A stretch of 64,000 nt of DNA from Bacteroides_D sp963543925 (GCA_963543925.1 CAUUCP010000004.1:20172-84171), one strand, 5' to 3'; counted from the stretch's first letter, positions 55,137 to 63,948 are shown. Program-made: numbers and translations. The notes: a model not told the origin generated them from the letters alone.

Positions 55137-56870
55137 CTACTCCTCTGGTAGGATGTCTTTTATATTCAATTGCACCGTAGGGGGGGAGAAATAATGATTG
55201 TTTTCCAAGTTGAATGCGATAATAAAACGCTGCTGCTGCACCACCTTGAGCATGCGCGCCTGTTGATAAGCAAGTCCCACAAAAGTCGGATATCCCGCCC
55301 CGAGGGAGACCGTAAGCTTGATGTGCTCATTGCCACGACCAAAAAGCTTGGCAGCAGGATCTGGGAGTACACCTCGCAATGCAAACATCGGGGCTGGATT
55401 CAGGGGACCGAAAGGCTCAAAAGCCACAATCTTTTGAAAAAAGGCGGGCGTCAGATCCTCTCCCTGTAAAAGGGCATCAATCTCCAACACGGGATGCGTT
55501 TGCTGTTGGGTGAGACGCTGTGCGACCACCTCTTCAAAACGCCGCTTAAAGGGCTCTATATTCTCCTGTCGGAGGGTCAATCCCACGGCTTGCGTATGCC
55601 CCCCGAAGCTATCTAAAAAGACGGAACAATCCGCAATCGCCTCATAAATATCAAAACCAGGTATTGAGCGAGCCGAGCCAGATACCGTACCATTCGTTTC
55701 TGTCAAGACGACCACTGGACGATAATACATATCGACAAGACGACTGGCGACAATCCCCAAAATCCCTTTGTGCCACTGAGGGTTGTAGAGTACAAAACTC
55801 TTATTATCCCACTGTTCTGTGTCCGTAGCCGACATCTTAAGCGCCTCGGTGGTCATCTGCCGATCAATCCCCTGACGCTTAATATTACTCGCATTGATAA
55901 TCTGCGCATAGAGCTCGGCAGTCGACTCGTCAGGCGAGGTGAAGAGCTCTACGGCGATACTCCCATTCATCATCCGCCCAGCAGCATTGATCCGTGGTCC
56001 GAGTCGAAAGATGATATCTTGCACTTCGATAGTACGCTCCCCCAATCCAGCCACTTGCTTAAGCGCCTTGATCCCTGGGGAGGGGTTCTCATTGAGGCAT
56101 TTCAACCCGTGATAGGCAAGGATTCTATTCTCGCCCAATATCTCGACCAAGTCGGCAGCAATACTGAGCGCCACCAAGTCGAGATGACGCAATAGGTTCT
56201 GCATCGGATAACCGCGACGGAGCGCGAGAGCCTGAAGGAGCTTGAAACCGACCCCCGTCCCCGAGAGATATTTACACGGATAGTCACAGTCGGGACGCTT
56301 GGGGTCGAGGACTGCCACGGCACGGGGGATCTCTTCGTCGGCAAAGTGGTGATCGCAAATAATGACATCCACCCCGAGTGAGTGCGCAAGCTCAACTTGG
56401 TCGTAAGCCTTTATCCCACAATCAAGAGAGATGAGGAGCATATAGTCATTCTCGGCAGCGAAGCGTACCCCGAGTTCGGAGATCCCATAGCCCTCGCGAT
56501 AACGATCGGGGATATAAATCCCGACCTCAACACCGAGTTCTCCTAGAAAGGAATAGAGTAACGAAACAGCCGCCGTCCCATCGACATCGTAATCTCCGTA
56601 GACCAATACTCGCTCTCCGTTGTCGATGGCTTGGGCAAGGCGTGTGACCGCCGCCTCCATATCGCGCATCAAGAAGGGATCGTGCAGATCGTGGAGTTTG
56701 GGTGCGAAAAAGGAAGCGACCTCGGCGCTTGTAGCAATCCCACGGTTCAAAAGAAGTTGCGCGAGCAAGGGGGAGACCCCACACTCGGCAATCAAACGGT
56801 CTCGGCGTGCAGTATCCTCGGGATTAAGCGTCTTATAACGCCAGATTTTATTGATGTTACGGGTTACCAT
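55137..56870 (-). CDS. recJ: Single-stranded-DNA-specific exonuclease RecJ
   Basis: 5'-3' ssDNA exonuclease of RecF-pathway recombination; 577 residues from the ATG at 56870, 10 bases after lipB. The frame is open 75 bases earlier, but those codons overlap lipB. DHH motifs: GDYDVDGTAAV, SLDCGIKAYDQ, CDHHFADEE, then the DHHA1 motif SFGGHTQAVGL and an OB-type domain at the end. Catalytic Asp and His are complete. It is part of the glnS-lipA-lipB-recJ unit. Confidence 0.95.
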   Translation of the reverse strand: MVTRNINKIWRYKTLNPEDTARRDRLIAECGVSPLLAQLLLNRGIATSAEVASFFAPKLHDLHDPFLMRDMEAAVTRLAQAIDNGERVLVYGDYDVDGTAAVSLLYSFLGELGVEVGIYIPDRYREGYGISELGVRFAAENDYMLLISLDCGIKAYDQVELAHSLGVDVIICDHHFADEEIPRAVAVLDPKRPDCDYPCKYLSGTGVGFKLLQALALRRGYPMQNLLRHLDLVALSIAADLVEILGENRILAYHGLKCLNENPSPGIKALKQVAGLGERTIEVQDIIFRLGPRINAAGRMMNGSIAVELFTSPDESTAELYAQIINASNIKRQGIDRQMTTEALKMSATDTEQWDNKSFVLYNPQWHKGILGIVASRLVDMYYRPVVVLTETNGTVSGSARSIPGFDIYEAIADCSVFLDSFGGHTQAVGLTLRQENIEPFKRRFEEVVAQRLTQQQTHPVLEIDALLQGEDLTPAFFQKIVAFEPFGPLNPAPMFALRGVLPDPAAKLFGRGNEHIKLTVSLGAGYPTFVGLAYQQARMLKVVQQQRFIIAFNLENNHYFSPPTVQLNIKDILPEE

Positions 56871-56880
56871 CAAGAACCCA

Positions 56881-57552
56881 TTATTCCGCGTAAATAAATT
56901 GAAAGGTTTTCGCAAGGTTTCGGAGAAGCGCCTCTTCGACGACACCGACCTCGATGTGGCGCTGCAGCTCCTGCTCTAGCGAGGTGACCCCCCGATCGGT
57001 AAATCCACACGGATTGATATAGGTAAAGTACGCCAGATCGGTCGTCACATTCAGCGCGATGCCGTGGGTGGTAATCCCACGATTGACGTGAATTCCTAGC
57101 GCACAAATCTTACGAAGCGCGGGGACTGACAACGAAGAGAGCCAAACCCCTGGGGCATCCTCTAGGACTTGGGATGCAATCTGAAACTCTGCCAAGGTGG
57201 TCATTACCGACTGTTCGAGCAGTTGTACGTAACGGCGTACGCCCAAGTTCCATGCCGGGAGATAAACGACAAAATAGACGACGATCTGCCCTGGTCCATG
57301 ATAGGTGATATCCCCCCCCCGATCGGTGTGGTAGAGGGTCGGGATACCATCGCGTCCCTCTCTCACCAAAAGGTTCGCCACGTTTCCATTCTTCCCCAAC
57401 GTATAGACGGGGTCGTGCTCTCCGATGAACAGATATCCTTCGGGTTCCTTCTGCTTTGCGACCACCTGCTCCCATACACTTTGGTAGGCGCGCTGTTGCT
57501 CTTTCATCGCTTGCGCGTAATCGCGGGAGAGTCGACGCAAAAAGACCTTCAT
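56881..57552 (-). CDS. lipB: Lipoyl(octanoyl) transferase
   Basis: Transfers octanoyl from ACP to lipoyl domains; 223 residues. Motifs: GEHDPVYTLGKNG, RGGDITYHGPGQ, and the catalytic pair Lys148 (RKICALG) and Cys182 (INPCGF). A run of nine Cs on the plus strand at 57312-57320 encodes part of the RGGD loop. 12 bases separate it from lipA. Confidence 0.96.
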   Translation of the reverse strand: MKVFLRRLSRDYAQAMKEQQRAYQSVWEQVVAKQKEPEGYLFIGEHDPVYTLGKNGNVANLLVREGRDGIPTLYHTDRGGDITYHGPGQIVVYFVVYLPAWNLGVRRYVQLLEQSVMTTLAEFQIASQVLEDAPGVWLSSLSVPALRKICALGIHVNRGITTHGIALNVTTDLAYFTYINPCGFTDRGVTSLEQELQRHIEVGVVEEALLRNLAKTFQFIYAE

Positions 57553-57564
57553 ACAACCTAGTGG

Positions 57565-58440
57565 TTACTCGGATAAGGGATGCGATGGATGGGAAATTCC
57601 ACAGGCAGCCAACGCTTTCTCGGCATGGAAAGAGGAGCGCACCAAGGGTCCCGACTCTACATACCGGAAGCCGAGTTCCCGAGCGCAGGCTGCTAGCTCA
57701 TCGAACTCCTGCGGCGAGACGTAGCGTTCCACAGGGACGTGCGTACGACGAGGTTGTAAATACTGCCCTATCGTCACAACGGCACAGCCCACCTCGCGGA
57801 GATCACGCAGGGTCTGCTCCACCTCGGCAAAGGTCTCCCCAAGCCCTAACATGAGCCCCGACTTGCAGATCGCCCCCGCCTCGGCGATTTGGCGCAATAC
57901 CGATAGCGAATAGCGGTACTGTGCACGGGAACGCACATGGGGCGTAATGCGCTCTACGGTCTCGATATTGTGCGCCACGATGTCGGGACGAGCCTCTATT
58001 ACGCGCAGCAAGGCGCCATCCTTGTGCATGAAGTCTGGAAGGAGTACTTCGATAGAGGTCTGGGGCATTGCCGCGCGAATTGCCCCAATAACGGCGTTCC
58101 AGTGCGAAGCACCACCATCGTCGAGATCATCCCGATCTACCGACGTCAATACAACGTGCTTTAACTGTAAAATCTTTACCGACTGAGCGATCTTCTCTGG
58201 CTCATCGAGGTCTGGCGGGAGCGGGTGACCTGTGGGGGTGGCACAGAAACGACAGCTCCGCGTGCAAATGTTTCCCAGCAAAAGGAATGTCGCCGTGCCT
58301 GCAGCCCAACACTCGCCCTGATTGGGACACCGCCCGCTGGAGCAAATCGTGTGTAAACCACGTTCCTCCAAGGTACGCGCGACCCCGGCATAGGTATCGC
58401 CTCCACCTAGACGAATCTTCAGCCAATCGGGTTTACGCAT
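57565..58440 (-). CDS. lipA: Lipoyl synthase
   Basis: Radical SAM sulfur insertion into octanoyl groups; 291 residues from the ATG at 58440, 31 bases after glnS. The longer frame upstream overlaps glnS and is ignored. Auxiliary cluster ligands lie in CSSGRCPNQGEC and radical SAM ligands in CTRSCRFC (CxxxCxxC); the terminal Ser ligand is probably in VRSSFHA. The adjacent lipB supplies the substrate. Confidence 0.97.
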   Translation of the reverse strand: MRKPDWLKIRLGGGDTYAGVARTLEERGLHTICSSGRCPNQGECWAAGTATFLLLGNICTRSCRFCATPTGHPLPPDLDEPEKIAQSVKILQLKHVVLTSVDRDDLDDGGASHWNAVIGAIRAAMPQTSIEVLLPDFMHKDGALLRVIEARPDIVAHNIETVERITPHVRSRAQYRYSLSVLRQIAEAGAICKSGLMLGLGETFAEVEQTLRDLREVGCAVVTIGQYLQPRRTHVPVERYVSPQEFDELAACARELGFRYVESGPLVRSSFHAEKALAACGISHPSHPLSE

Positions 58441-58471
58441 GAATCGGATTGAGCCCCTTGATGGGTCTTGA

Positions 58472-60166
58472 TTATTCCTTTTGCGCTGCTTGGCTCGCCC
58501 ATGTATCCTTGAGGGTCGCGGTGCGATTAAAGACCAGTTTTCCCTGCGTCGTGTCAGGATCGAGGGTAAAATAGCCCAACCGTTCAAACTGGAACTTATC
58601 CCCCAGCTGCGCCTTTGCCAACTCGGGCTCGAGGTAAGCGGTCACCACTTGCAAGGAATCGGGATTGAGGTTGTCTTTCCACGACCCCTGCTCGGGATAG
58701 TCATTGGGATCGATAGTACGGAACAGACGATCGAAAAGACGCACCTCGGCAGTGACTGCATGCGAAGCCGATACCCAGTGGATAGTACTTTTTACCTTCC
58801 GACCGTCTGGCGAGTTACCTCCGCGTGAAAGAGGGTCGTAGGAGCAACGTAGTTCCGTAATATTCCCTTGAGGGTCGTGTATCACCTCTTCGCAACGAAT
58901 GAAATAGGCGTAACGGAGACGCACCTCCGTTCCTGGGGAGAGGCGGAAGAACTTCTTAGGAGGATTCTCCATAAAGTCTGCCCGCTCGATATAAAGCTCT
59001 CTCGAGAAGGGGACTTGTCGCACCCCTGCGGTCTCATCCTCTGGGTTGTTGACAGCCTCCATCCACTCGACCTGGCCTTCGGGATAATTGGTGATCACGA
59101 CCTTGAGCGGATCAAGTACAGCCATTCGTCGCTCTGCACGACGATTGAGGTCTTCGCGGAGGTAGAATTCCAACAAGGAGATATCAATCACATTGTCGCG
59201 TTTAGCGACCCCGACGGCCTCGGCAAAGTTACGCACAGCCTCGGGGGTATACCCTCGACGCCGCAAGCCACAGATGGTGGGCATGCGTGGGTCATCCCAT
59301 CCTCTCACCACACCTGTTTCTACCAATTCGAGAAGACGACGTTTACTCATCACCGTATAGGTGAGGTTCAGCCGAGCGAACTCATACTGGTGGGATGGAA
59401 AGATGTCCAATGTCTGGATGAACCAATCGTAGAGTGGACGGTGTACATCAAACTCGAGCGTACAAATAGAGTGGGTAATCTGTTCGATGGAATCGCTCTG
59501 CCCGTGGGCAAAATCATACATCGGGTAAATACACCACTTGTTTCCCGTGCGGTGATGTTCCACGTGGAGAATACGGTAGAGAATCGGATCGCGGAAGAGC
59601 ATATTGGGGTGTGCCATGTCTATTTTGGCACGTACTACCTTCGCACCATCGGGGAACTCCCCAGCCCGCATCCGCTCCAGCAGGTCAAGGTTTTCCTGCG
59701 GGGTACGATTTCTGTAGGGACTGTCTTTCCCGGGCGTCGTGACCGTACCACGCGTAGCACGGATCTCCTCCTGCGTTTGATCGTCTACGTAGGCAAGCCC
59801 TCGCTCCATGAGCTGTACACACCATGCATAGAGCTGATCGAAATAGTCGGAGGCGTAACGTTCCACCTCCCACTGGAAACCGAGCCAACGGATATCCTCC
59901 TTGATAGCGTCGACGTAGGAGGTTTCTTCCTTGGTAGGGTTTGTATCGTCAAAACGGAGATTGGTCTTGCCCCCATACTTCTTTGCCAAGCCAAAGTTGA
60001 TACAAATCGACTTGGCATGCCCGATGTGCAGATAGCCATTTGGCTCGGGAGGGAAGCGGGTCAGTATACGTCCATTGTGCGTATTCTGTGCGAGGTCATT
60101 CTCTATAATCTCTTCGAGGAAGTTCTTTGGTTTTGTCCCCTCGGCCTTAAGCAATTCTTCTGCCAT
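58472..60166 (-). CDS. glnS: Glutaminyl-tRNA synthetase
   Basis: Class I synthetase, 564 residues. HIGH motif PNGYLHIGHAKS at 42-53 and MSKRR as the KMSKS-like loop near 272. The C-terminal anticodon-binding beta barrels run from about 345 to the end. GlnRS is present in Bacteroidetes and replaces the GatCAB route for Gln. Likely first gene of the glnS-lipA-lipB-recJ unit, from the promoter at 60187. Confidence 0.97.
   Translation of the reverse strand: MAEELLKAEGTKPKNFLEEIIENDLAQNTHNGRILTRFPPEPNGYLHIGHAKSICINFGLAKKYGGKTNLRFDDTNPTKEETSYVDAIKEDIRWLGFQWEVERYASDYFDQLYAWCVQLMERGLAYVDDQTQEEIRATRGTVTTPGKDSPYRNRTPQENLDLLERMRAGEFPDGAKVVRAKIDMAHPNMLFRDPILYRILHVEHHRTGNKWCIYPMYDFAHGQSDSIEQITHSICTLEFDVHRPLYDWFIQTLDIFPSHQYEFARLNLTYTVMSKRRLLELVETGVVRGWDDPRMPTICGLRRRGYTPEAVRNFAEAVGVAKRDNVIDISLLEFYLREDLNRRAERRMAVLDPLKVVITNYPEGQVEWMEAVNNPEDETAGVRQVPFSRELYIERADFMENPPKKFFRLSPGTEVRLRYAYFIRCEEVIHDPQGNITELRCSYDPLSRGGNSPDGRKVKSTIHWVSASHAVTAEVRLFDRLFRTIDPNDYPEQGSWKDNLNPDSLQVVTAYLEPELAKAQLGDKFQFERLGYFTLDPDTTQGKLVFNRTATLKDTWASQAAQKE
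59556..59571. promoter_or_regulatory. Candidate parS-like site inside glnS
   Basis: TGTTCCACGTGGAGAA differs at two positions from the palindromic parS form I remember (TGTTCCACGTGGAACA). It is about 5 kb from parAB. It could be coding coincidence. Confidence 0.3.
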
Positions 60167-60186
60167 CCTAGCATTTTTTTACCTCG

Positions 60187-60194
60187 CAAATATA
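60187..60194 (-). promoter_or_regulatory. -7 element for glnS-lipA-lipB-recJ
   Basis: TATATTTG on the minus strand, 20 bases before the glnS ATG. Confidence 0.5.
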
Positions 60195-60255
60195 CGGCGG
60201 TTTACACAAACGAATGAGACAAAGCGCAGCCTGCCAGAATAACGCTACCAAAAGA

Positions 60256-60614
60256 GACTGCCCTAAACAAGGTGCTACAGACTACCTATTTCGCCGCCCA
60301 GCGCGCGGCTCTTATACACATAGTGCCTACGACCACTTTAGGGAATCCTAAAGCTCTATTTTTACACGATAAGATAAAGAATAGAGTAACGGAATAAAGA
60401 AATACGTATAGAATATGGGCTATTTTGGGGTAGGTAATTTTACCTAATTTAGTCGGTGTAGAGTACGTGTAGAGCACGTGTAGCGTACGTGTAGCATTGG
60501 TGTACTCCTAGCATGCCTTGTTTGGGGATAAGGGATTGATGAAAACATAAAGCGACATTTCCCTGTTTTTCTCCCCAGCTGCTGTGATGCTGGACACACT
60601 CTTTTAGGACAGTA
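60256..60614 (-). mobile_element. MITE-like repeat, copy D
   Basis: About 359 bp, same orientation as copy A. The left end (GACTGCCCTAAACAAGG) is decayed; the right end is the complement of TACTGTCCTAAAAGAGTGTG. 11-bp array at 60459-60502, palindrome TAGGTAATTTTACCTA, and CTTTAGGGAATCCTAAAG hairpin. It ends 30 bases before the aroD promoter element. Confidence 0.82.
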
Positions 60615-60643
60615 TCTTAGAAAGATAGTCAACAAAATAGCCT

Positions 60644-60651
60644 TACCTTTG
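60644..60651 (+). promoter_or_regulatory. -7 element overlapping the start of aroD
   Basis: TACCTTTG ends 3 bases before the ATG at 60655, so transcription would start at about the A of the ATG: a leaderless candidate. Confidence 0.5.
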
Positions 60652-60654
60652 AGT

Positions 60655-61317
60655 ATGAAACACACATCGCTTTGTCTTATCCTCACAGAGCCTCTGGTTC
60701 CTGATCCGATGATCTATCCTGCTGCCACGACATGGATCGAAGTCCGGTGGGACAAGATCGGAGAGGCGACCTCGGGGTGGGAGTCGAGACTTCGTAACAC
60801 CTACGATAAGCTTATCTACACCTATCGTGGCGGAGGAGGAGGTGGTGAGGACAAATCCTCTGACGTTCGACGGAGGCAATGCTATGCGGAGTGGATCGCA
60901 GAGGGCGTTCCCTTTGTAGACATTGATGTACAAGAACCTTTTTTGGAAGAAGTCTTGGGAACATGGCACGGGAGTCGGACGCGTCTCATCCTCTCGCGCC
61001 ACATCATAGCGTATACAGACGACCTCGATCTGCTACGTACAGAGATTCGTAGGATGTTATGTTATCAACCTTACTTGTGCAAGGTTGCTGTACTTTGTTC
61101 AAAAGCCGAAGAGGCAGCTGCACTCCTCTCGTTGTATCAGGAATTTGAACGGCTTCTCCTCTTTGCGATGGGGAACGTAGGAGGTTTTACACGCCTCGCT
61201 GCGCCCTACCTCGGCGCACCTTATACCTATGCCGCCTATGGTAGGGAACGGGTCGCCCCTGGGCTACTCCCCTCCCCTGTAATGCAAGCGATATTCGACG
61301 CGTGGGATGAAAGATAA
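60655..61317 (+). CDS. aroD: Type I 3-dehydroquinate dehydratase-like protein (AroD), divergent
   Basis: Third step of the shikimate pathway by position and motifs; 220 residues. Visible: IEVRWDKI (Glu and Arg of the first strand), YTYRGGGGGGED, LSRHIIAYT (catalytic His), CKVAVL (Schiff-base Lys), GGFTRLAAPYLGAPYTYAA (Arg). In the substrate-binding loop the usual APGQ reads APGL, so the carboxylate-contacting Gln is missing. The frame also opens at a TTG 6 bases upstream; ATG is used. Overlaps aroE by 11 bases. Activity may be reduced or altered. Confidence 0.72.
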   Translation: MKHTSLCLILTEPLVPDPMIYPAATTWIEVRWDKIGEATSGWESRLRNTYDKLIYTYRGGGGGGEDKSSDVRRRQCYAEWIAEGVPFVDIDVQEPFLEEVLGTWHGSRTRLILSRHIIAYTDDLDLLRTEIRRMLCYQPYLCKVAVLCSKAEEAAALLSLYQEFERLLLFAMGNVGGFTRLAAPYLGAPYTYAAYGRERVAPGLLPSPVMQAIFDAWDER

Positions 61318-62050
61318 CACCCTTCGGATGGGGCTGCTGGGTTATCCTGTCGCACATTCCAAGAGCCCTGAGCTTTTTCGCACGTTTGCCACAGGTGCGG
61401 GCATTATGCTCTGCTATGAACTTTATGAACGAGCAGGACTCACCGACCTACGAGACGAACTAGAACGCCTTTTTGAGGAAAACGACCTTGACGGCCTGAA
61501 CGTGACCTCACCGTACAAAGAGGAAGTGGCTCGCGTGATGGACAGGTTATCGCCGCGTGCCCAGAGTGTAGATGCTGTGAACTTGGTGCGGTACGGTGCG
61601 ACGGGCTTTTTCGGCGACAATACTGACCTAGTGGGGTGTGCTGCAATGCTAGCAGAGTTTGCTCCTACGAAAGATGCACCGTTCGTCGTATTGGGTGCGG
61701 GCGGAGCTGCACGGGTTGTTTTGAAAACCTTACAGGAGATGAAAAGGGAGGTCTACGTAGTGAACCGTACCGAAAGCAGCGGGCGTGCTGTGGCGACGAA
61801 ATACGGTGCGACTTATCTCTCCTACGAAGAATTGATAACCCTTCGTAAGGAAATCTACCTTTTTTCAGCGCTTCCTCCGAGTGCCGCGCTCCCACCACTC
61901 CCGACAAGTGGAGTGCTACAGTGCTATGATGTGGCGTATATAGATTCTCCACTTAAGCGATGGGCACACTCTCAGGACATCCCCTATCACGACGGTTATC
62001 GGTGGCTTTATGCGCAAGCAGAGGAGAATTTCGACCTACTCGTTGAATAG
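61307..62050 (+). CDS. aroE: Shikimate dehydrogenase
   Basis: NADPH-dependent reduction of dehydroshikimate; 247 residues. Motifs: YPVAHSKSPEL (substrate Ser), NVTSPYKEEV (catalytic Lys), DNTDLVG (catalytic Asp), GAGGAARVV (NADP-binding loop) and VNRT. Slightly shorter than most AroE. It overlaps aroD by 11 bases and ends in TAG. From that stop the same frame stays open for 20 codons into aroA. Confidence 0.93.
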   Translation: MKDNTLRMGLLGYPVAHSKSPELFRTFATGAGIMLCYELYERAGLTDLRDELERLFEENDLDGLNVTSPYKEEVARVMDRLSPRAQSVDAVNLVRYGATGFFGDNTDLVGCAAMLAEFAPTKDAPFVVLGAGGAARVVLKTLQEMKREVYVVNRTESSGRAVATKYGATYLSYEELITLRKEIYLFSALPPSAALPPLPTSGVLQCYDVAYIDSPLKRWAHSQDIPYHDGYRWLYAQAEENFDLLVE

Positions 62051-62110
62051 AATCCCTCCTTTGCGCGAGATTCTTTTGTCACAATCTCCTTTTTACGTAA
62101 AGAGGTAAAT

Positions 62111-63385
62111 ATGAGGACTGTTCCCCTCCCTTCTTCTAAAAGTGTCACCCTTCGCACTCTTTTACTTGCCTCGGTAGCCAATGGGATTTCCATTCTAGAG
62201 GGGGTGACCCTATGCGATGATGTGCGTGCACTCCTGTCCAACTTTGCGCACTTAGGCGTGACGTACACCCACGACAAGGATAGGATCACGGTCGAGGGGC
62301 GACGCTGGCAACAGACGCCCGAGCTCTACTGTGGCGAGTCAGGCTTCTTGGCGCGCACGCTCCCTTTTTTCAGTGCGGTACAAGGGGGTACTGGTAACGT
62401 GAATGGGGAAGGCTCTCTACTTCGTCGAAAGCTAGAGGATTTGACCACCGTCTTTTCCGCAGCAGGGGGTACGTGCCATAGCCCCACGGGGCTACTTCCC
62501 ATGTTCTACACACCTCTGACTCTAAAGGACGAGATCGGGGTTGGCAAGCAAGACTCGTCCCAATCTTTGTCGGGACTCCTAATGACTGTTCCTCTTTCAA
62601 ACGCGCAGAAACGCGTCAAATTCTCCGCATCCGCAAGCGTGGGATATATTTGGACTACCCTGTCTGTAATGCGTGAATTTGGGGCGGTTATGGAAATATA
62701 TGAGTGTGATGGGGATACGACGGTCGACTTTCTCTCATCTGGTTACCGCGCTTGGGCAGGACGTATAGAGGCCGATTGGAGTGGGGCGGCACAGATCATC
62801 GCCACAGCACAGGTAGGGGAAACGCTTTGTTTACAGGGTCTGCATGCAGATTCGCTACAACCCGACCGTGCAGTTCTTTCCGTCCTAGAGGATATTGGTT
62901 GGGAGCATAAGTGGATAGCAGGCGACCTCGTCATTACACCACGCTATCCTACACGTCCGTTCACATTCGACGCAACCCAGACGCCAGATCTTTTCCCTGC
63001 TCTAGCAGCCCTAGCAACACAAGCCGAGGGGGAGAGTGCAATCCGTGGTATTCATCGCCTTCACAACAAGGAATCGGATCGAGGCGCAGCACTTGTTCGG
63101 ATGCTCGGTAGCTACGGTATTCCGTGCCATATCGAAGACGATATCCTTTACATCTGCGGAGGAGATTCGTCATTTGACAACCGTCCGAAGGCGAATGGTG
63201 TGATCCCTACCTTCCATGACCACCGAATCGCGATGGCTGCGGCAGCCATCGGTCTGCGCTGCGTCTCGCCACCAGAGCTAGACGACGCTGCGTGTGTGGG
63301 GAAATCCTTCCCGCGATTCTTCGACTACTTGCCAGAGTCGCTACCTGCACTTCCTTTCGATGGTAGTGTCCGTAAGAGTGTGTAA
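62111..63385 (+). CDS. aroA: 3-phosphoshikimate 1-carboxyvinyltransferase (EPSP synthase)
   Basis: Sixth shikimate step; 424 residues from the ATG at 62111, with GAGG just upstream. Motifs: SSKSVTLR (Lys, Ser, Arg of the first site), SGFLARTLPFF, QSLSGLLM, PDLFPALAALA, HNKESDR and DHRIAMAAAAI. The N-terminus lacks about ten residues compared with usual. The last seven codons, from Gly-Ser-Val-Arg-Lys-Ser-Val and the stop TAA, lie inside the left end of repeat copy E, so the native C-terminus was replaced or extended. Confidence 0.93.
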   Translation: MRTVPLPSSKSVTLRTLLLASVANGISILEGVTLCDDVRALLSNFAHLGVTYTHDKDRITVEGRRWQQTPELYCGESGFLARTLPFFSAVQGGTGNVNGEGSLLRRKLEDLTTVFSAAGGTCHSPTGLLPMFYTPLTLKDEIGVGKQDSSQSLSGLLMTVPLSNAQKRVKFSASASVGYIWTTLSVMREFGAVMEIYECDGDTTVDFLSSGYRAWAGRIEADWSGAAQIIATAQVGETLCLQGLHADSLQPDRAVLSVLEDIGWEHKWIAGDLVITPRYPTRPFTFDATQTPDLFPALAALATQAEGESAIRGIHRLHNKESDRGAALVRMLGSYGIPCHIEDDILYICGGDSSFDNRPKANGVIPTFHDHRIAMAAAAIGLRCVSPPELDDAACVGKSFPRFFDYLPESLPALPFDGSVRKSV

Positions 63386-63688
63386 GCGGCACGGGAGCTG
63401 GTAGGGGAGCGGGGGGCTGATGACGCTTTATATATTCCTAAATATGCTAGGCGACCTACGGGGTGGAGCGGGGGTAGAGCCTTTGTTCCCTTACTGTTCC
63501 GTCTATGTAGAGTCGGTGTAGAGTCGGTAAATTGGGTGGGAAAACAGACTATAATATTGACGTATTTTATTGTTTCAACGTCACGTTATTTAGTAAGTTG
63601 TACAGAAATAGAGCTTTAGGATTTCCTAAAGAGGTAGTGTGGAATGGGGGGAGAAGAGGCAGGCTGTTACCCACTTTTATGGGCAATG
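63364..63688 (+). mobile_element. MITE-like repeat, copy E (divergent)
   Basis: About 325 bp. Left end TAGTGTCCGTAAGAGTGTG, right end inverted (CATTGCCCATAAAAGTGGG). It shares the CTTTATATATTCCTAAAT segment and the TTTAGGATTTCCTAAAG hairpin with copy B. Only two 11-bp units remain (63508-63529), on the opposite strand to those of B and C. It overlaps the aroA 3' end. Confidence 0.75.
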
Positions 63689-63814
63689 TCTTTTCGAAGA
63701 AAGAGTATCGTAAATTCCCCTCTTTTCCTAGCGATACGGGGGCGAAAAAGGGGCGATTTACCCCCGTTGTAGCCTTTCTGCGACAATTACCGAAAATATT
63801 TTTTATCGCCTTTG

Positions 63815-63930
63815 AACCTAGTTTCCGTCTGCCTTTGTGGGAGGCTCGCCCTCCTCCCCTGCTACGCGCCATTTTGTGTTAACGTTTTTTTTAAAACTTG
63901 CCTCATTCTTAATGTAAACCATTGACGATC
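63815..63930 (+). promoter_or_regulatory. Duplicate of the DUF285 adhesin leader
   Basis: Near-identical to 18960-19075: GCTACGCGCCATTTTG, GTTAAC (63878-63883), eight Ts (63885-63892), ACTTGCCTC and GTAAACCATTGAC before an ATG-AGA-AAG start. Confidence 0.6.
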
Positions 63931-63948
63931 ATGAGAAAGACGTTGCGG
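63931..63948 (+). pseudogene. 5' end of a second DUF285-type gene, disrupted by repeat copy F
   Basis: ATG-AGA-AAG-ACG-TTG-CGG (MRKTLR) matches the first codons of the adhesin at 19076 (MRKRLK). The seventh codon is a TAG that forms the first bases of the repeat. The rest of the gene would be beyond the window. Confidence 0.55.

Noticed and set aside
57312..57320. A 9-C run in lipB as a phase-variation tract
   Set aside because: It lies in the conserved RGGD-coding region of an essential-type enzyme; codon use explains it, and no switch is plausible without variation data.
58868..60217. A 449-codon plus-strand frame
   Set aside because: Antisense of glnS; no protein features of its own.
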